Assembly (NCBI GenBank): GCA_900754605.1
Contig: CAAEDK010000132.1
Location: forward strand, 1-28,070
Direction of reading: 5' to 3'
Source: an uncultured Oscillospiraceae bacterium
GTDB taxonomy: Bacteria; Bacillota_A; Clostridia; Oscillospirales; Oscillospiraceae
Length of the DNA: 28,070 nt
The position numbers and the translations under genes are program-made. Position 1 is the stretch's first letter, and each line of letters starts with the position of its first letter. Of the stretch, positions 7,926-15,830 are shown in pieces. The notes beneath the pieces were generated by a model. It was not told the origin of the DNA. It searched no databases and saw nothing but the letters and a program-made list of their open reading frames with translations.

Positions 7926-7947
7926 CATGGAATGATACGGTTTTTGA

Positions 7948-7976
7948 TTGCCTGGACAAGGGAAGAATGATACAAT
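7948..7976 (+). promoter_or_regulatory. Promoter of the DUF308-Smr operon
   Basis: TTGCCT (7948-7953) and TACAAT (7971-7976) are separated by 17 bases, between the pyk terminator and the next start codon. The leader of about 45 nt contains a small TCCGG/CCGGA hairpin shortly before the ribosome binding site. Confidence 0.6.
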
Positions 7977-8028
7977 CAGAACAGAGACAGTTTAAAGATC
8001 CGGTGTTAGCCGGAGATAGGAGGAGTCC

Positions 8029-8622
8029 ATGAAAAGTATTTTGCGGGAGCAGCGGAGAAGCAGTATCGTGGCTGCGGCGGTTACAATTCTCCTGGGGCTG
8101 ATGCTGGTTCTGGTTCCGAACCGATCCATCCGTTTTTTATGCGGCCTGCTGGGGACCGCTCTGCTGGTGACGGGGCTGATCTACATTCTTGGGTGGTTTG
8201 CTAAGCGGCGGGATGGATTCCCGGTCTGGTTCTTGATCCCAGGGCTGTTGCTGGCAGCTCTGGGGTTGTGGCTATTGAGCAGCCCGGCTTCTGTGATCGT
8301 TTTGATTCAGTTCAGTTTTGCGGCAGTGCTGCTGTTCCACGGGATCATTGATCTTCAGGGGGCTGTGAGCCTGATGCGGCAGGGGTGGCCACGGTGGTGG
8401 ATCGATTTGCTGCTGGCGGCCTTGACCTTGGTGTTGGGGGGCGTGGTGCTATTCAATCCATTTGGTACTATGGAGGCCCTCACCATTCTTATCGGCCTGT
8501 CCCTGGTATACGACGGGATCAGTGACCTTGTTCTGATCCACCGGCTGAGCCGGGCCTTCCGGGAGGCGGAGCGACGCGGGGACGTGATCGAGACAGAGGG
8601 CTGGAGCCGTGATGACGAATAA
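8029..8622 (+). CDS. DUF308 (HdeD-like) integral membrane protein
   Basis: A 197-residue protein with about six hydrophobic helices in three hairpin-like pairs. These include AAAVTILLGLMLVLVPN, FLCGLLGTALLVTGLIYIL and WIDLLLAALTLVLGGVVLFNP. Paired helices with short charged loops, glycines and an FNPFG/VPN-type turn are typical of DUF308, the family of the enteric acid-stress protein HdeD. The molecular function is unknown. The C-terminal tail is charged and cytoplasmic-looking. GGAGGAG lies 5 bases before the ATG. Its last bases overlap the next gene, implying translational coupling with the Smr-like protein. Confidence 0.82.
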   Translation: MKSILREQRRSSIVAAAVTILLGLMLVLVPNRSIRFLCGLLGTALLVTGLIYILGWFAKRRDGFPVWFLIPGLLLAALGLWLLSSPASVIVLIQFSFAAVLLFHGIIDLQGAVSLMRQGWPRWWIDLLLAALTLVLGGVVLFNPFGTMEALTILIGLSLVYDGISDLVLIHRLSRAFREAERRGDVIETEGWSRDDE

Positions 8623-8959
8623 GCTGCGGGAAGTTGATTTGGAACGGGGGATGCCCACTGTGCGGGCTGCCCTCCAGCAGTTGACCTTTGAGCTGCGGCA
8701 CAGCCGAAACCTGGGCTGCACCGCTGTGAAGCTCATTCACGGTTATGGCTCCTCCGGCAAGGGAGGTCGCATCCGGGTGGAGGCCCGGGCCTGCCTGATT
8801 CGGATGAAGGAGCGGGGGGAACTGCGAGATGTGATTCCAGGAGAGATGTTTACCATCTTTGAATCTCGAACGCTGGCCGCCTTTCAGAGGTGTCCTGCTT
8901 TAAGAAGGGATTCGGACCTGGAGCGGCACAATAATGGGATCACCATAGTGGTTTTATAA
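8612..8959 (+). CDS. Smr-domain-like protein
   Basis: A 115-residue protein whose residues about 7-60 resemble the Smr (small MutS-related) nuclease fold: an N-terminal EVDLERGMPTVRAALQQL helix, then TAVKLIHGYGSSGKGGRIR at about 38-54. The HGxG-type loop is the family signature, and Smr proteins act on branched DNA or structured or ribosome-bound RNA. The Smr DxH motif after the first strand is replaced by DLE, so catalysis is doubtful. The start is either GTG 8609 or ATG 8612; both overlap the DUF308 gene by 11 to 14 bases and GGAG at 8603 serves either. The C-terminal 45 residues are basic and unassigned. A bidirectional terminator follows directly. Confidence 0.72.
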   Translation: MTNKLREVDLERGMPTVRAALQQLTFELRHSRNLGCTAVKLIHGYGSSGKGGRIRVEARACLIRMKERGELRDVIPGEMFTIFESRTLAAFQRCPALRRDSDLERHNNGITIVVL

Positions 8960-8993
8960 AAACTGAGGGGGCCGGAAAGGCACCCTCAGTTTT
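8959..8993. terminator. Bidirectional terminator between convergent genes
   Basis: AAAACTGAGGG pairs with CCCTCAGTTTT (about 8959-8993) around a small central bulge and loop. A-rich and T-rich flanks let it stop transcripts from both sides. The right arm overlaps the last codons of cca (ending at 8986), so both convergent units share one compact terminator. Confidence 0.85.
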
Positions 8994-10302
8994 GCTTCAG
9001 CTGCTCCAGCAGGACGGTGCGGTCATTGGGCAGTTCCCCCTGAGAGACCTGCTCCAGCAGAGTGCGGAGAGCACGGCCGATCGCAGGGCCCTCCAGTCCG
9101 GCGGCCAGGGCATCACGGCCATCGATGGACAGATCCTTGACAGTTAGACAGGGGGCTTGAGTCAGGATATCTTGGGTCATGGCTTCCAGCTGGGTGTGGA
9201 GAGCCTTTTGCTTGGGCTTGTCCACACCACAGGCGGCCCCGTCCGCTCTCTGGAGTTCCAGCAGATCCAGGAAGGACTCCGGGCCTAGCCGGCAGAGCCA
9301 TCGGCGGACGTTCTGCTCCTCCAAAGGAAAACGAAGGCCGTGACGTCTTACCAGAAGGAATACCTGTTCCCGGGTTCGGCGGTCCAGCCGGAGCCGCCGG
9401 GCGGCACAGTCCGCCAGGCGGGCGCTCTCCTCCTCGTGGCCGTAGAAATGGCCAATATCCTCCGGATCCAGGGTGAAGCAGGAGGGCTTGCCCACGTCGT
9501 GGAGCAAGGCGGCCAGACGCATAGCAGGTTCCGGGCGGACGCCCTCCAGCGTCTTTACCGAATGTGTGTACACGTCGAAGCGGTGGTGGGGGCTGTGCTG
9601 GCGGAATCCCACTGTGGGGGCCAGTTCTGGCAGGATCTGACCGATCACCTCGGGGAAGGCCAGCAGGCCCCGTCCTGCCCCCGGTCCGCACAGCAGACGG
9701 AGAAGCTCGGCGGAGATGCGTTCCCAAGCCACATATTGCAGCAGCGGAGTGCTGCGCCGGATGGCAGCGGCAGTCTGTTCCTCTAAAAGAAAGTCCAGCT
9801 GGGCGGCCAGCCGCAGGCCTCGGAGAATACGCAGAGCATCCTCGCGGAATCGCTGGTTTCCATCCCCAACACAGCGGATCGTTTCATTGGCCAGGTCCTC
9901 CCGCCCACCGAATGGGTCTGAGAGTCCGCCGGAGCCCCAGGCCATAGCGTTGATGGTGAAGTCTCGCCGGGCCAGATCCTCCTCCAGACTGCGGGTGAAG
10001 GCGACCTGATCCGGGTGGCGGTGGTCGGTGTACTGTCCTTCCCGGCGGAAGGTAGTCACTTCCACAGGCAGACCATCGGATAGGACGGTGACTGTGCCGT
10101 GTTTTAGTCCTGTTGGGATGCACCGTAGGGAAGCGCAGGCGGACAGAATCTCATCTGGAAGAGCAGAGGTAGCGGCATCATAGTCATGGGGCGGCTGCCC
10201 ACGGAGCAGATCCCGGACGCAGCCGCCTACAAAGACGGCCTGGTGGCCCGCTGACTCCAGCCGCTCCAGAACGGCTAGGGCACGGGGATCCCAATTGGGC
10301 AT
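8986..10302 (-). CDS. cca: CCA tRNA nucleotidyltransferase with HD domain
   Basis: Adds or repairs the 3' CCA end of tRNA. It is a class II enzyme of about 438 residues. The head holds GGCVRD (about 26-31) and the metal-binding DYD (40-42), the RRDFTINAMA motif near 115, and the EDALRILRGLRLAAQLDF neck motif near 155. A central HD metal-dependent phosphohydrolase motif (LLHDVGKP, near 265) is followed by a helical tail ending in a predicted coiled helix. I chose the second ATG (10302) because AAAGGAGG lies 7 bases upstream of it and only 1 base from the first ATG at 10308. It is the last gene of the minus-strand block and has a hairpin separating it from the gene upstream. Confidence 0.94.
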   Translation of the reverse strand: MPNWDPRALAVLERLESAGHQAVFVGGCVRDLLRGQPPHDYDAATSALPDEILSACASLRCIPTGLKHGTVTVLSDGLPVEVTTFRREGQYTDHRHPDQVAFTRSLEEDLARRDFTINAMAWGSGGLSDPFGGREDLANETIRCVGDGNQRFREDALRILRGLRLAAQLDFLLEEQTAAAIRRSTPLLQYVAWERISAELLRLLCGPGAGRGLLAFPEVIGQILPELAPTVGFRQHSPHHRFDVYTHSVKTLEGVRPEPAMRLAALLHDVGKPSCFTLDPEDIGHFYGHEEESARLADCAARRLRLDRRTREQVFLLVRRHGLRFPLEEQNVRRWLCRLGPESFLDLLELQRADGAACGVDKPKQKALHTQLEAMTQDILTQAPCLTVKDLSIDGRDALAAGLEGPAIGRALRTLLEQVSQGELPNDRTVLLEQLKQN

Positions 10303-10370
10303 GGTCATTCCTCCTTTCAGTCAAAAGTTCAAATCAAGATGTTCCGGTTCCTATTGTGACGGGATAGAAA

Positions 10371-10414
10371 CACACGCCCTCCGCCCCCGGGGACCGGGGA
10401 ACAGGGGGCGTGTG
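10371..10414 (-). terminator. Hairpin terminator upstream of cca
   Basis: CACACGCCC pairs with GGGCGTGTG, and an inner CCCCGG/CCGGGG caps the structure with a GGA loop. Reading on the minus strand it is followed by TTTCTATC. It would end or attenuate the block 15613-10423 before cca, which has its own ribosome binding site. Confidence 0.65.
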
Positions 10415-10422
10415 TTGTATCT

Positions 10423-10743
10423 TTAGGCGAGGAGGTCAAAGAGGCTGCCCCACAGATAGTCCAGATCCTCGAACCGGGTGTCGGAGGACAGGAGGAACAG
10501 GGCACAGTCTCCGTCCAGGCGGGCACGGACACCCGCAGAGGCAGCCAAGCGGTCCAGAACCTGGGCGGTACTGTGCCCGGGGAAGCGGGCACGGACCGTG
10601 CCGGCAGTCTCATCGGCGGAGAGGACCTCTGGTCCGCCGGGACCAAAGTCCAGCAGCCGGGCATGGAGATGCCGGGTCAGGCGTGCGATACGGGCCTCGG
10701 AGCCTGGGGTGCGGATGGAATCAGTCAAATCGATTTGTCTCAT
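10423..10743 (-). CDS. Conserved-looking small protein of unknown function
   Basis: A 106-residue soluble protein, acidic at its C-terminus (RFEDLDYLWGSLFDLLA). The middle, RARFPGHSTAQVLDRLAASAGVRARLDGDCALFLLS, reads like an alpha/beta domain. It weakly recalls the C-terminal small domain of PLP-dependent class-V aminotransferases, but there is no lysine-bearing large domain. The start ATG overlaps the stop of the upstream gene (ATGA, 10740-10743), so the two are translationally coupled, and GGAG lies 8 bases upstream. No signal peptide or membrane segment. I do not assign a function. Confidence 0.72.
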   Translation of the reverse strand: MRQIDLTDSIRTPGSEARIARLTRHLHARLLDFGPGGPEVLSADETAGTVRARFPGHSTAQVLDRLAASAGVRARLDGDCALFLLSSDTRFEDLDYLWGSLFDLLA

Positions 10744-11912
10744 AGTCTGGTCTCCAATGGGACGCTGACGGGGTAGGACCGGGAACCCAGCCGCTGGAGC
10801 AGGGTGGGCAGGACCCGGGCCGAGTTTGCGCCGGCATCCAGAGTCAAATAGGCGCTGTTCAGGCGGCTGCTGATTTTACGGATCACCGCATTGGCGTGGC
10901 TGGAAGCGGAGACCTGTCTGCCTGTGGGCACAGCATTTACCGTCTCGTTCCAACAGATCCAGCCCTCATCCTGAAGAGCGTTGCGTTGGCTGTTTGGTAC
11001 TAGCGCCAGAGTGGTTCGGATATATCCTATCCGCTCCAGCGTCCGGCTGCCTCTTTCCAACAGACGACTGGTGGCGGCAGTGGTCTCTCCCTCGGCCAAT
11101 AGGCCGACGCTGTGGCCGCTGCCCAAGATGCGGTAGAGGAGATCATCCTCTCGTTCCAACGCGTCAGGTGGGAAGAAAAATATGCCCACTTTATTTCTTG
11201 CGTCTAGGGCATCCAGAACCTGTGACAGCCCCTGGGTGTCGTCACAGCGGAACCCCAAATATACCTGAGGATTGTCCGTAGTCTCTGGCTCCTCCTGGAG
11301 AGGGGCTTCGGTTCCAGAGACAGTAGGTGGACGGACACCAGGGGTGGGCGGACTCTGCTGCGCTTGATTGTACTCCCGCAGATAGCGGCTGATGAGATTG
11401 CTGGCGGCATCTACAAAAGCTGCGTCAGAGAGACTGACAGATCCGTTTTTGACCCGGACGATATGCCCTTCTGGGATGGCAATGACTGAGTAGGAAAGTC
11501 CGAAAAAGCTGCATACCTGTCCGACAGGCAGGTAGGGGCGGCCATTGCGCAGGATAGCCCGCCCCTTGAGCGGAGTCCCAGAGATATAATCATAGCTGAT
11601 GCCGCGGTTCAGGTCGAAGGTCAGGATCTGCTGGGTCGTGAAAAGAGAGGCGATCCCTGTGTCACGATTATAGCTGAAGTTGAGGCCGAAGCCAATGCCA
11701 GTGGAGTTGGTTCCGTCAAAAACGGAGTGGGGGACATAGAGCACACCGCCGGACCAGACCGGCATGGTGTTGTCGCTGAGGGTGATCATGCTGTCGTTGA
11801 CTACAGAGAAGTAGACGTCCCCGGCTGCAGAAACAGGTCCAGACAGCCCCAGGCACAGGGCCAGAGTGCAGACCAGGGCCAACAGACGGCGGAGCAGCTT
11901 GCGGTGGAACAT
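10740..11912 (-). CDS. Secreted protein: copper-amine-oxidase-like N domain plus degenerate NodB-like domain
   Basis: A 390-residue exported protein. Residues 1-29 form a Sec signal peptide with an SAAG/AXA-type cleavage site. Residues about 30-165 resemble the copper-amine-oxidase-like N-terminal domain common on Clostridia surface proteins (LYVPHSVFDG, RNGRPYLPVGQVCSFFGLSY). A Pro/Glu-rich linker (about 185-220) joins a C-terminal domain beginning VYLGFRCDDTQGLSQVLDAL. That domain has the order of a polysaccharide deacetylase (NodB) fold. However, the usual TFDDG is altered to FRCDD and the HxxxH metal motif is missing (GHSVGLLAEG), so catalytic activity is doubtful and it may bind glycan or wall material. 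AAAGGAG lies upstream of the ATG. It sits 34 bases behind ecfT and overlaps the next gene by 4 bases. Confidence 0.75.
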   Translation of the reverse strand: MFHRKLLRRLLALVCTLALCLGLSGPVSAAGDVYFSVVNDSMITLSDNTMPVWSGGVLYVPHSVFDGTNSTGIGFGLNFSYNRDTGIASLFTTQQILTFDLNRGISYDYISGTPLKGRAILRNGRPYLPVGQVCSFFGLSYSVIAIPEGHIVRVKNGSVSLSDAAFVDAASNLISRYLREYNQAQQSPPTPGVRPPTVSGTEAPLQEEPETTDNPQVYLGFRCDDTQGLSQVLDALDARNKVGIFFFPPDALEREDDLLYRILGSGHSVGLLAEGETTAATSRLLERGSRTLERIGYIRTTLALVPNSQRNALQDEGWICWNETVNAVPTGRQVSASSHANAVIRKISSRLNSAYLTLDAGANSARVLPTLLQRLGSRSYPVSVPLETRL

Positions 11913-11946
11913 GATAGGTCTCCTTTCTCACAGCGGGACGATGGGC

Positions 11947-12756
11947 TTAGAGACCCAAACGTCCCAGAACCCCCACCAGAAGAGCCACAGCCAGGAAGAA
12001 GGCCAGAACGGCCCAGTCCCGGGGAGCATAGTGAAGCTGCCGCAGGCGTGTGCGCCCCTCACCGCCGTGGTAGCAGCGGCATTCCATAGCCACAGCCAAC
12101 TCATCTGCCCGGCGGAAGGCAGAGATGAACAGAGGGACCAGCAGAGGGATAAGCGCTTTTGCCCGCTGGAGCAAGTTCCCGCTTTCAAAATCTGCCCCGC
12201 GGGCCCGCTGGGCGGACATGATCTTGTCCGTCTCCTCGATAAGGGTGGGGATGAAGCGCAGGGCAATGGACATCATCATGGACAGCTCATGGACGGGGAC
12301 CTTGATTTTCTTTAGGGGGCCCAGTAAGGACTCCAGCCCGTCGGTGAGCAGGATAGGAGAGGTGGTGTAGGTCAGCAGGAAGGTGCCCGCAATGAGCATC
12401 AGGATCCGGATGATCATGAAGAATGCATTGAGCACGCCTTCCATGGTGACTGTGAGGATCCAAAAGTGGAACAGAACGTGTTCACCGGGTGTATAGAACA
12501 GGTTCAGAACCGCAGTGAAGATCAGGATGAACACCACCGGCTTCATGCCCCGGAAGAGAGACTTCAATGGGACATGAGAGAGGAAGATGGACAGGGCCAG
12601 CACACAGAACATAAGGGCGTAGGTGAAGAAGTACTTGGCCAAAAATAGGGCCACGATATACAGCACCACAGCCAGGATTTTGGTTCTGGGATCCAGCCGG
12701 TGGAGCAGGGAGTTACCGGGGAAATACTGCCCCAGGGTGATGTCTTTCAGCGCCAT
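11947..12756 (-). CDS. ecfT: ECF transporter transmembrane subunit EcfT
   Basis: Membrane scaffold of an energy-coupling-factor vitamin importer; it couples the EcfA1/EcfA2 ATPases to a substrate-binding S subunit. It has 269 residues with helices near the N-terminus (ILAVVLYIVALFLAKYFF), about 70-90, 105-135 and 235-265. The two coupling motifs sit in the long cytoplasmic helices: SAQRARG near 180 and AMECRCY near 220, matching the Ala-Arg-Gly-type motifs that dock onto the ATPases. The ATG directly abuts the ecfA2 stop with no spacer, so translation is coupled. No S component is encoded in this window, as expected for a shared (group II) module. Confidence 0.93.
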   Translation of the reverse strand: MALKDITLGQYFPGNSLLHRLDPRTKILAVVLYIVALFLAKYFFTYALMFCVLALSIFLSHVPLKSLFRGMKPVVFILIFTAVLNLFYTPGEHVLFHFWILTVTMEGVLNAFFMIIRILMLIAGTFLLTYTTSPILLTDGLESLLGPLKKIKVPVHELSMMMSIALRFIPTLIEETDKIMSAQRARGADFESGNLLQRAKALIPLLVPLFISAFRRADELAVAMECRCYHGGEGRTRLRQLHYAPRDWAVLAFFLAVALLVGVLGRLGL

Positions 12757-13617
12757 TCAGCCCACCCCCTTCAGCTTGGCCAGGACAGCAGCCTTGGCCT
12801 GTTCAATGGTATATACCGATGGACCGATATCTACCCCCATAGCTTGGAGACGGTTAAATACTCGGGTCATCTGGGGCACACCAAGACCCATGGCCTCCAG
12901 TTCCGATCCGTGCTGGAATACCTCACTGGGGGTGCCATGGAATGGGATCCGTCCATCGTTGATTACCACCAGCCGATCCACTGTCCTGGCCACTTCCTCC
13001 ATAGAATGAGAGACCAGGATAATGGTGGCGTTATGGGCCTGGTGATAGTCCCGGATATTACCCAGGATGGATTCCACACCGACGGGATCCAGGCCGGCAG
13101 TGGGCTCATCCAAAATGAGCACCTTGGGTTCCATGGCGATGACGCCGGCGATGGCCACACGGCGCTTCTGACCGCCGGACAGTTCAAAAGGGGACTTCTC
13201 CAATTGTTCGTCCCGCAAGCCTACAAAATGTGCAGCCTCCCGCACCCGGCGGTCCACTTCGGCCTCATCCAGCCCCATGTTCTTGGGGCCAAAGGAGATA
13301 TCCTGATAGACCGTCTCTTCAAACAGCTGGTACTCTGGATACTGGAACACCAGGCCAACTTGGAACCGGGTCTGCCGGGTGGTTTTAGGATCGCTCCATA
13401 TATCGGTTCCCTGGAAGAGGACCTGACCGGAGGTGGGTTTAAGCAGTCCATTCAGGTGCTGGATCAGGGTGGACTTGCCAGACCCAGTATGGCCAATGAT
13501 CCCCAAGTATTCACCTTGATAGGCGGTAAAGTCCACATCTAGAAGGGCGCCGCGCTCAAAAGGAGTGCCGGCAGAGTAGATGTGGGAGAGCTTCTTTGTC
13601 TCGAGAATTGCTTCCAT
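12757..13617 (-). CDS. ecfA2: ECF transporter ATPase EcfA2
   Basis: ABC ATPase of about 286 residues powering the ECF module. Walker A is GHTGSGKST (42-50). The Q-loop region VGLVFQYPEYQLFEETV is the form typical of EcfA2, then LSGGQKRR, Walker B VLILDEPTAGLD and the switch His in VSHSMEEV. The chosen ATG at 13617 begins MEAILETKK, preceded by AAAGGACGG; the open frame continues upstream to 13698 but that extension is unlike the family. It follows ecfA1 after an unusual 198-base gap full of hairpins, while it abuts ecfT directly. Likely transcribed with ecfA1 and ecfT. Confidence 0.93.
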   Translation of the reverse strand: MEAILETKKLSHIYSAGTPFERGALLDVDFTAYQGEYLGIIGHTGSGKSTLIQHLNGLLKPTSGQVLFQGTDIWSDPKTTRQTRFQVGLVFQYPEYQLFEETVYQDISFGPKNMGLDEAEVDRRVREAAHFVGLRDEQLEKSPFELSGGQKRRVAIAGVIAMEPKVLILDEPTAGLDPVGVESILGNIRDYHQAHNATIILVSHSMEEVARTVDRLVVINDGRIPFHGTPSEVFQHGSELEAMGLGVPQMTRVFNRLQAMGVDIGPSVYTIEQAKAAVLAKLKGVG

Positions 13618-13815
13618 GAAGTGTATTCCGTCCTTTGTGTAAAGTGGTGCACGCCTCTCTGAGAGGTCGCGCCCTCGTCCTCGCAAGCTCCATATCATTC
13701 ACGTCCCCGCACATGGGGTATGGGAACGATCACTCATGTCGCTGCTCGTCCTCTCCCACACACAACCGCTTTGCTGGGTTGTGTGTGGGCAGGCCGCCTG
13801 CGGCGGCCAGTCCAG
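13618..13815. repeat. Hairpin-rich insertion-like segment between ecfA1 and ecfA2
   Basis: This 198-bp gap splits an otherwise tightly packed operon. It holds a 13-bp perfect stem, CCCACACACAACC (13755-13767) with GGTTGTGTGTGGG (13777-13789), and next to it GGCCGCC/GGCGGCC (13792-13808, loop TGC). A smaller CCTCTC/GAGAGG hairpin lies near 13657. The related phrases CTCGTCCTCGC and CTCGTCCTCTC flank the middle part. No T-tract follows the hairpins. It could be a small mobile repeat (MITE or REP-like) or an RNA processing/stabilising element that sets the ecfA1:ecfA2 ratio. Confidence 0.5.
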
Positions 13816-14661
13816 TCAAGTCAACAGTTCCTTCAGCGCCTGCGCGCACTCCTCGTCGCTGAGAGCATCCAGAGGGACATCCAGACCTTCTTGGCGAAGT
13901 TCCCACAGAAGCTGGGTGGTCTCGGGGACTGTGAGGCCTACCTCCTTCAGACCCTCCACGTCCTGGAAGATCTCCTTCGGTGTGCCATCGGCAATGACCC
14001 GGCCCTTTGCCATGACGACCAGCCGGTCGGCCTGGGCGGCCTCATCCATGTGATGAGTGATAAGGACCACTGTGACGCCCCGCTGGCGGTTGAGTTCCTT
14101 GATGGTGCGCAGTACGTCCGCACGGCCAATGGGGTCCAGCATAGCGGTGGGTTCATCCAAAACGATGCATCGGGGCTGCATGGCAATGACGCCGGCGATG
14201 GCGATGCGCTGCTTCTGACCGCCGGACAGAAGGTGGGGGGCGTGCTCCCGGAACTCATACATCCCAACAGCTTTCAGGGCATCGTCTACCCTGTGGCGGA
14301 TCTCTTCGGGAGGGACGCCCAGGTTCTCTGGGGCAAAGGCAACATCTTCCTCCACCACGTTGGCCACGATCTGGTTGTCCGGATTTTGGAATACCATACC
14401 AACAGTACGGCGGATGGCCAGGAGAAGTTCTTCGTCGGCAGTGTCCATGTTATCTACATAGACTTTGCCTCCGGTGGGCAGAAGAATGGAATTGAAGTGT
14501 TTGGCCAAGGTGGACTTGCCGCTGCCGTTGTGGCCCAGTACTGCTACAAAGGAGCCTTCCTCAATGCTGAGAGAGACCCCGTCCAGTACGATGGGGGCCA
14601 CGCCCTCGGCGGTGACATAGGAGAAGCGGACATCCTCCGCGTTGATGATTGGATCTTTCAT
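13816..14661 (-). CDS. ecfA1: ECF transporter ATPase EcfA1
   Basis: ABC ATPase of 281 residues, partner of EcfA2. Walker A is GHNGSGKST (43-51). The Q-loop stretch MVFQNPDNQIVANVVEEDVAF is characteristic of EcfA1, followed by LSGGQKQR, Walker B CIVLDEPTAMLD and the switch His in ITHHMDEA. The chosen ATG at 14661 starts MKDPIINAEDV and has AAAGGTGG 7 bases upstream; an upstream frame to 14736 would add 25 unlikely residues. The acidic C-terminal segment (LSDEECAQALKELLT) is normal for the EcfA subdomain. Gene order ecfA1-ecfA2-ecfT is the standard one in Firmicutes. Confidence 0.94.
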   Translation of the reverse strand: MKDPIINAEDVRFSYVTAEGVAPIVLDGVSLSIEEGSFVAVLGHNGSGKSTLAKHFNSILLPTGGKVYVDNMDTADEELLLAIRRTVGMVFQNPDNQIVANVVEEDVAFAPENLGVPPEEIRHRVDDALKAVGMYEFREHAPHLLSGGQKQRIAIAGVIAMQPRCIVLDEPTAMLDPIGRADVLRTIKELNRQRGVTVVLITHHMDEAAQADRLVVMAKGRVIADGTPKEIFQDVEGLKEVGLTVPETTQLLWELRQEGLDVPLDALSDEECAQALKELLT

Positions 14662-14689
14662 AACAAAACCACCTTTGGGGGAGTTAGGG

Positions 14690-14744
14690 ATTAGGAATTG
14701 GGAGTTGAAAATGAGGACAGCAACGGAAAGCCTCAATTCCTAAT
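14690..14744. repeat. AT-rich inverted repeat between methyltransferase gene and ecfA1
   Basis: ATTAGGAATTG (14690-14700) is repeated inverted as CAATTCCTAAT (14734-14744). Surrounding sequence (GGGAGTTAGGGATTAGG, TAATTCTTAATTGG) is made of related degenerate units. The right arm abuts the last codons of the methyltransferase gene. The type resembles short palindromic dispersed repeats; a role as weak terminator or processing site is possible. Confidence 0.5.
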
Positions 14745-14746
14745 TC

Positions 14747-15613
14747 TTAATTGGATGAGGTCCAGCGTCCGGTTGCACCGCAGGGGAGGATCAGTCCGCT
14801 CTGGGTAACGGGGAGGCCTAGCTCGTCGCTGACGGTGTGGCCGCCGAACTTTTTAGAAATCAGAGTCTCAAGAATATAGGTGAGCACCGAGGGGGCCAAT
14901 CCGGTGGTGTAGGAGTTGAGAACGATGAAAAGAGGATCATCAGACAGCACCCCAGATACCAGTTCCACGAAGGGATACAGGTTTTCTTCCAGTCGCCACA
15001 CCTCACCAGATGGGCCACGGCCGTAGCTGGGAGGATCCATGATGATGGCGTCATACTTCCGGCCGCGGCGGATCTCCCGCTCTACGAATTTGGCACAGTC
15101 GTCCACGATCCAGCGGATAGGGGCATCCTCAAGGTGGGAGGAACGGGCGTTCTCCCGGGCCCAGGACACCATGCCTCGGGCGGCATCCACATGACAGACG
15201 CTGGCCCCAGCAGCAGCGCAGGCCACTGTGGCGCCGCCGGTGTAAGCAAACAGATTCAGTACTGAAATGGGCCGTCCGGCCCGGCGGATTTGCTCTTGGG
15301 CAAAGTCCCAGTTGGCTGCCTGCTCTGGAAACAGCCCAGTGTGCTTGAAGTTCATAGGCTTGATGTTAAAGGTGAGGCTGCCATAGGACACTGTCCAGCG
15401 CTCCGGCATGGATTTGTTCTGCCACTGTCCGCCGCCAGTGGAGGAGCGGGCATAACGGCCTGCGTTTTGCTTCCAGCCCCGGTGGGTGCGGGGGGTGTTC
15501 CAGATGGCCTGGGGATCCGGCCGGACCAACAGCTGGTCACCCCAGCGCTCCAGCTTCTCTCCCCGGCCACAGTCGATGAGTTCATAGTCTTTCCATTGGT
15601 CGGAACGCCACAT
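14747..15613 (-). CDS. RlmI/RlmK-like class I SAM-dependent methyltransferase
   Basis: A 288-residue methyltransferase. The SAM-binding motif I is VLNLFAYTGGATVACAAAGA (118-137), followed by the acidic-loop strand CHVDAARGMVSWARENAR (140-156) and the catalytic-type motif IMDPPSYGRG (191-200). The order and the DPPSY motif match the RlmI/RlmK group of rRNA methyltransferases. The N-terminal PUA domain of E. coli RlmI is absent; residues 1-90 form a shorter Trp-rich RNA-binding-like region instead. Target base unknown. GGAGAGGAG precedes the ATG and a consensus promoter lies at 15654-15682. It is the first gene of the minus-strand block that continues into the ECF module. Confidence 0.87.
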   Translation of the reverse strand: MWRSDQWKDYELIDCGRGEKLERWGDQLLVRPDPQAIWNTPRTHRGWKQNAGRYARSSTGGGQWQNKSMPERWTVSYGSLTFNIKPMNFKHTGLFPEQAANWDFAQEQIRRAGRPISVLNLFAYTGGATVACAAAGASVCHVDAARGMVSWARENARSSHLEDAPIRWIVDDCAKFVEREIRRGRKYDAIIMDPPSYGRGPSGEVWRLEENLYPFVELVSGVLSDDPLFIVLNSYTTGLAPSVLTYILETLISKKFGGHTVSDELGLPVTQSGLILPCGATGRWTSSN

Positions 15614-15653
15614 ATCGGCTACTCCTCTCCTATCATACGAATTAAACTAATAT

Positions 15654-15682
15654 AGTATATCATTTCAGCGATAGGCCGTCAA
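15654..15682 (-). promoter_or_regulatory. Promoter of the methyltransferase-ECF block
   Basis: On the minus strand TTGACG (15677-15682) and TATACT (15654-15659) are separated by 17 bases, with a predicted leader of about 35 nt before the ATG at 15613. It may drive all genes down to 10423, since no strong terminator interrupts them. Confidence 0.75.
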
Positions 15683-15830
15683 TCATTTGGCGGACATCCG
15701 GAGGACTTCCAGGAGAGCAACGACAGGGTGGAGTGACTGTGTTCGATCCCCTGTCTTAGAAATAGAACTGATTTATCTGTGCATAAAGGAAGAAAGAGAA
15801 AACCATACTGACGGGGAGGAAGGTGATGAG

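Noticed and set aside
12700..13542. 280-codon plus-strand open frame opposite ecfA2/ecfT
   Set aside because: Shadow of the ATPase gene; no start signal and no domain.
13720..14694. 324-codon plus-strand open frame opposite ecfA1
   Set aside because: It is antisense to a clear ABC ATPase, has no ribosome binding site or family motif, and long antisense frames are common in GC-rich coding DNA.
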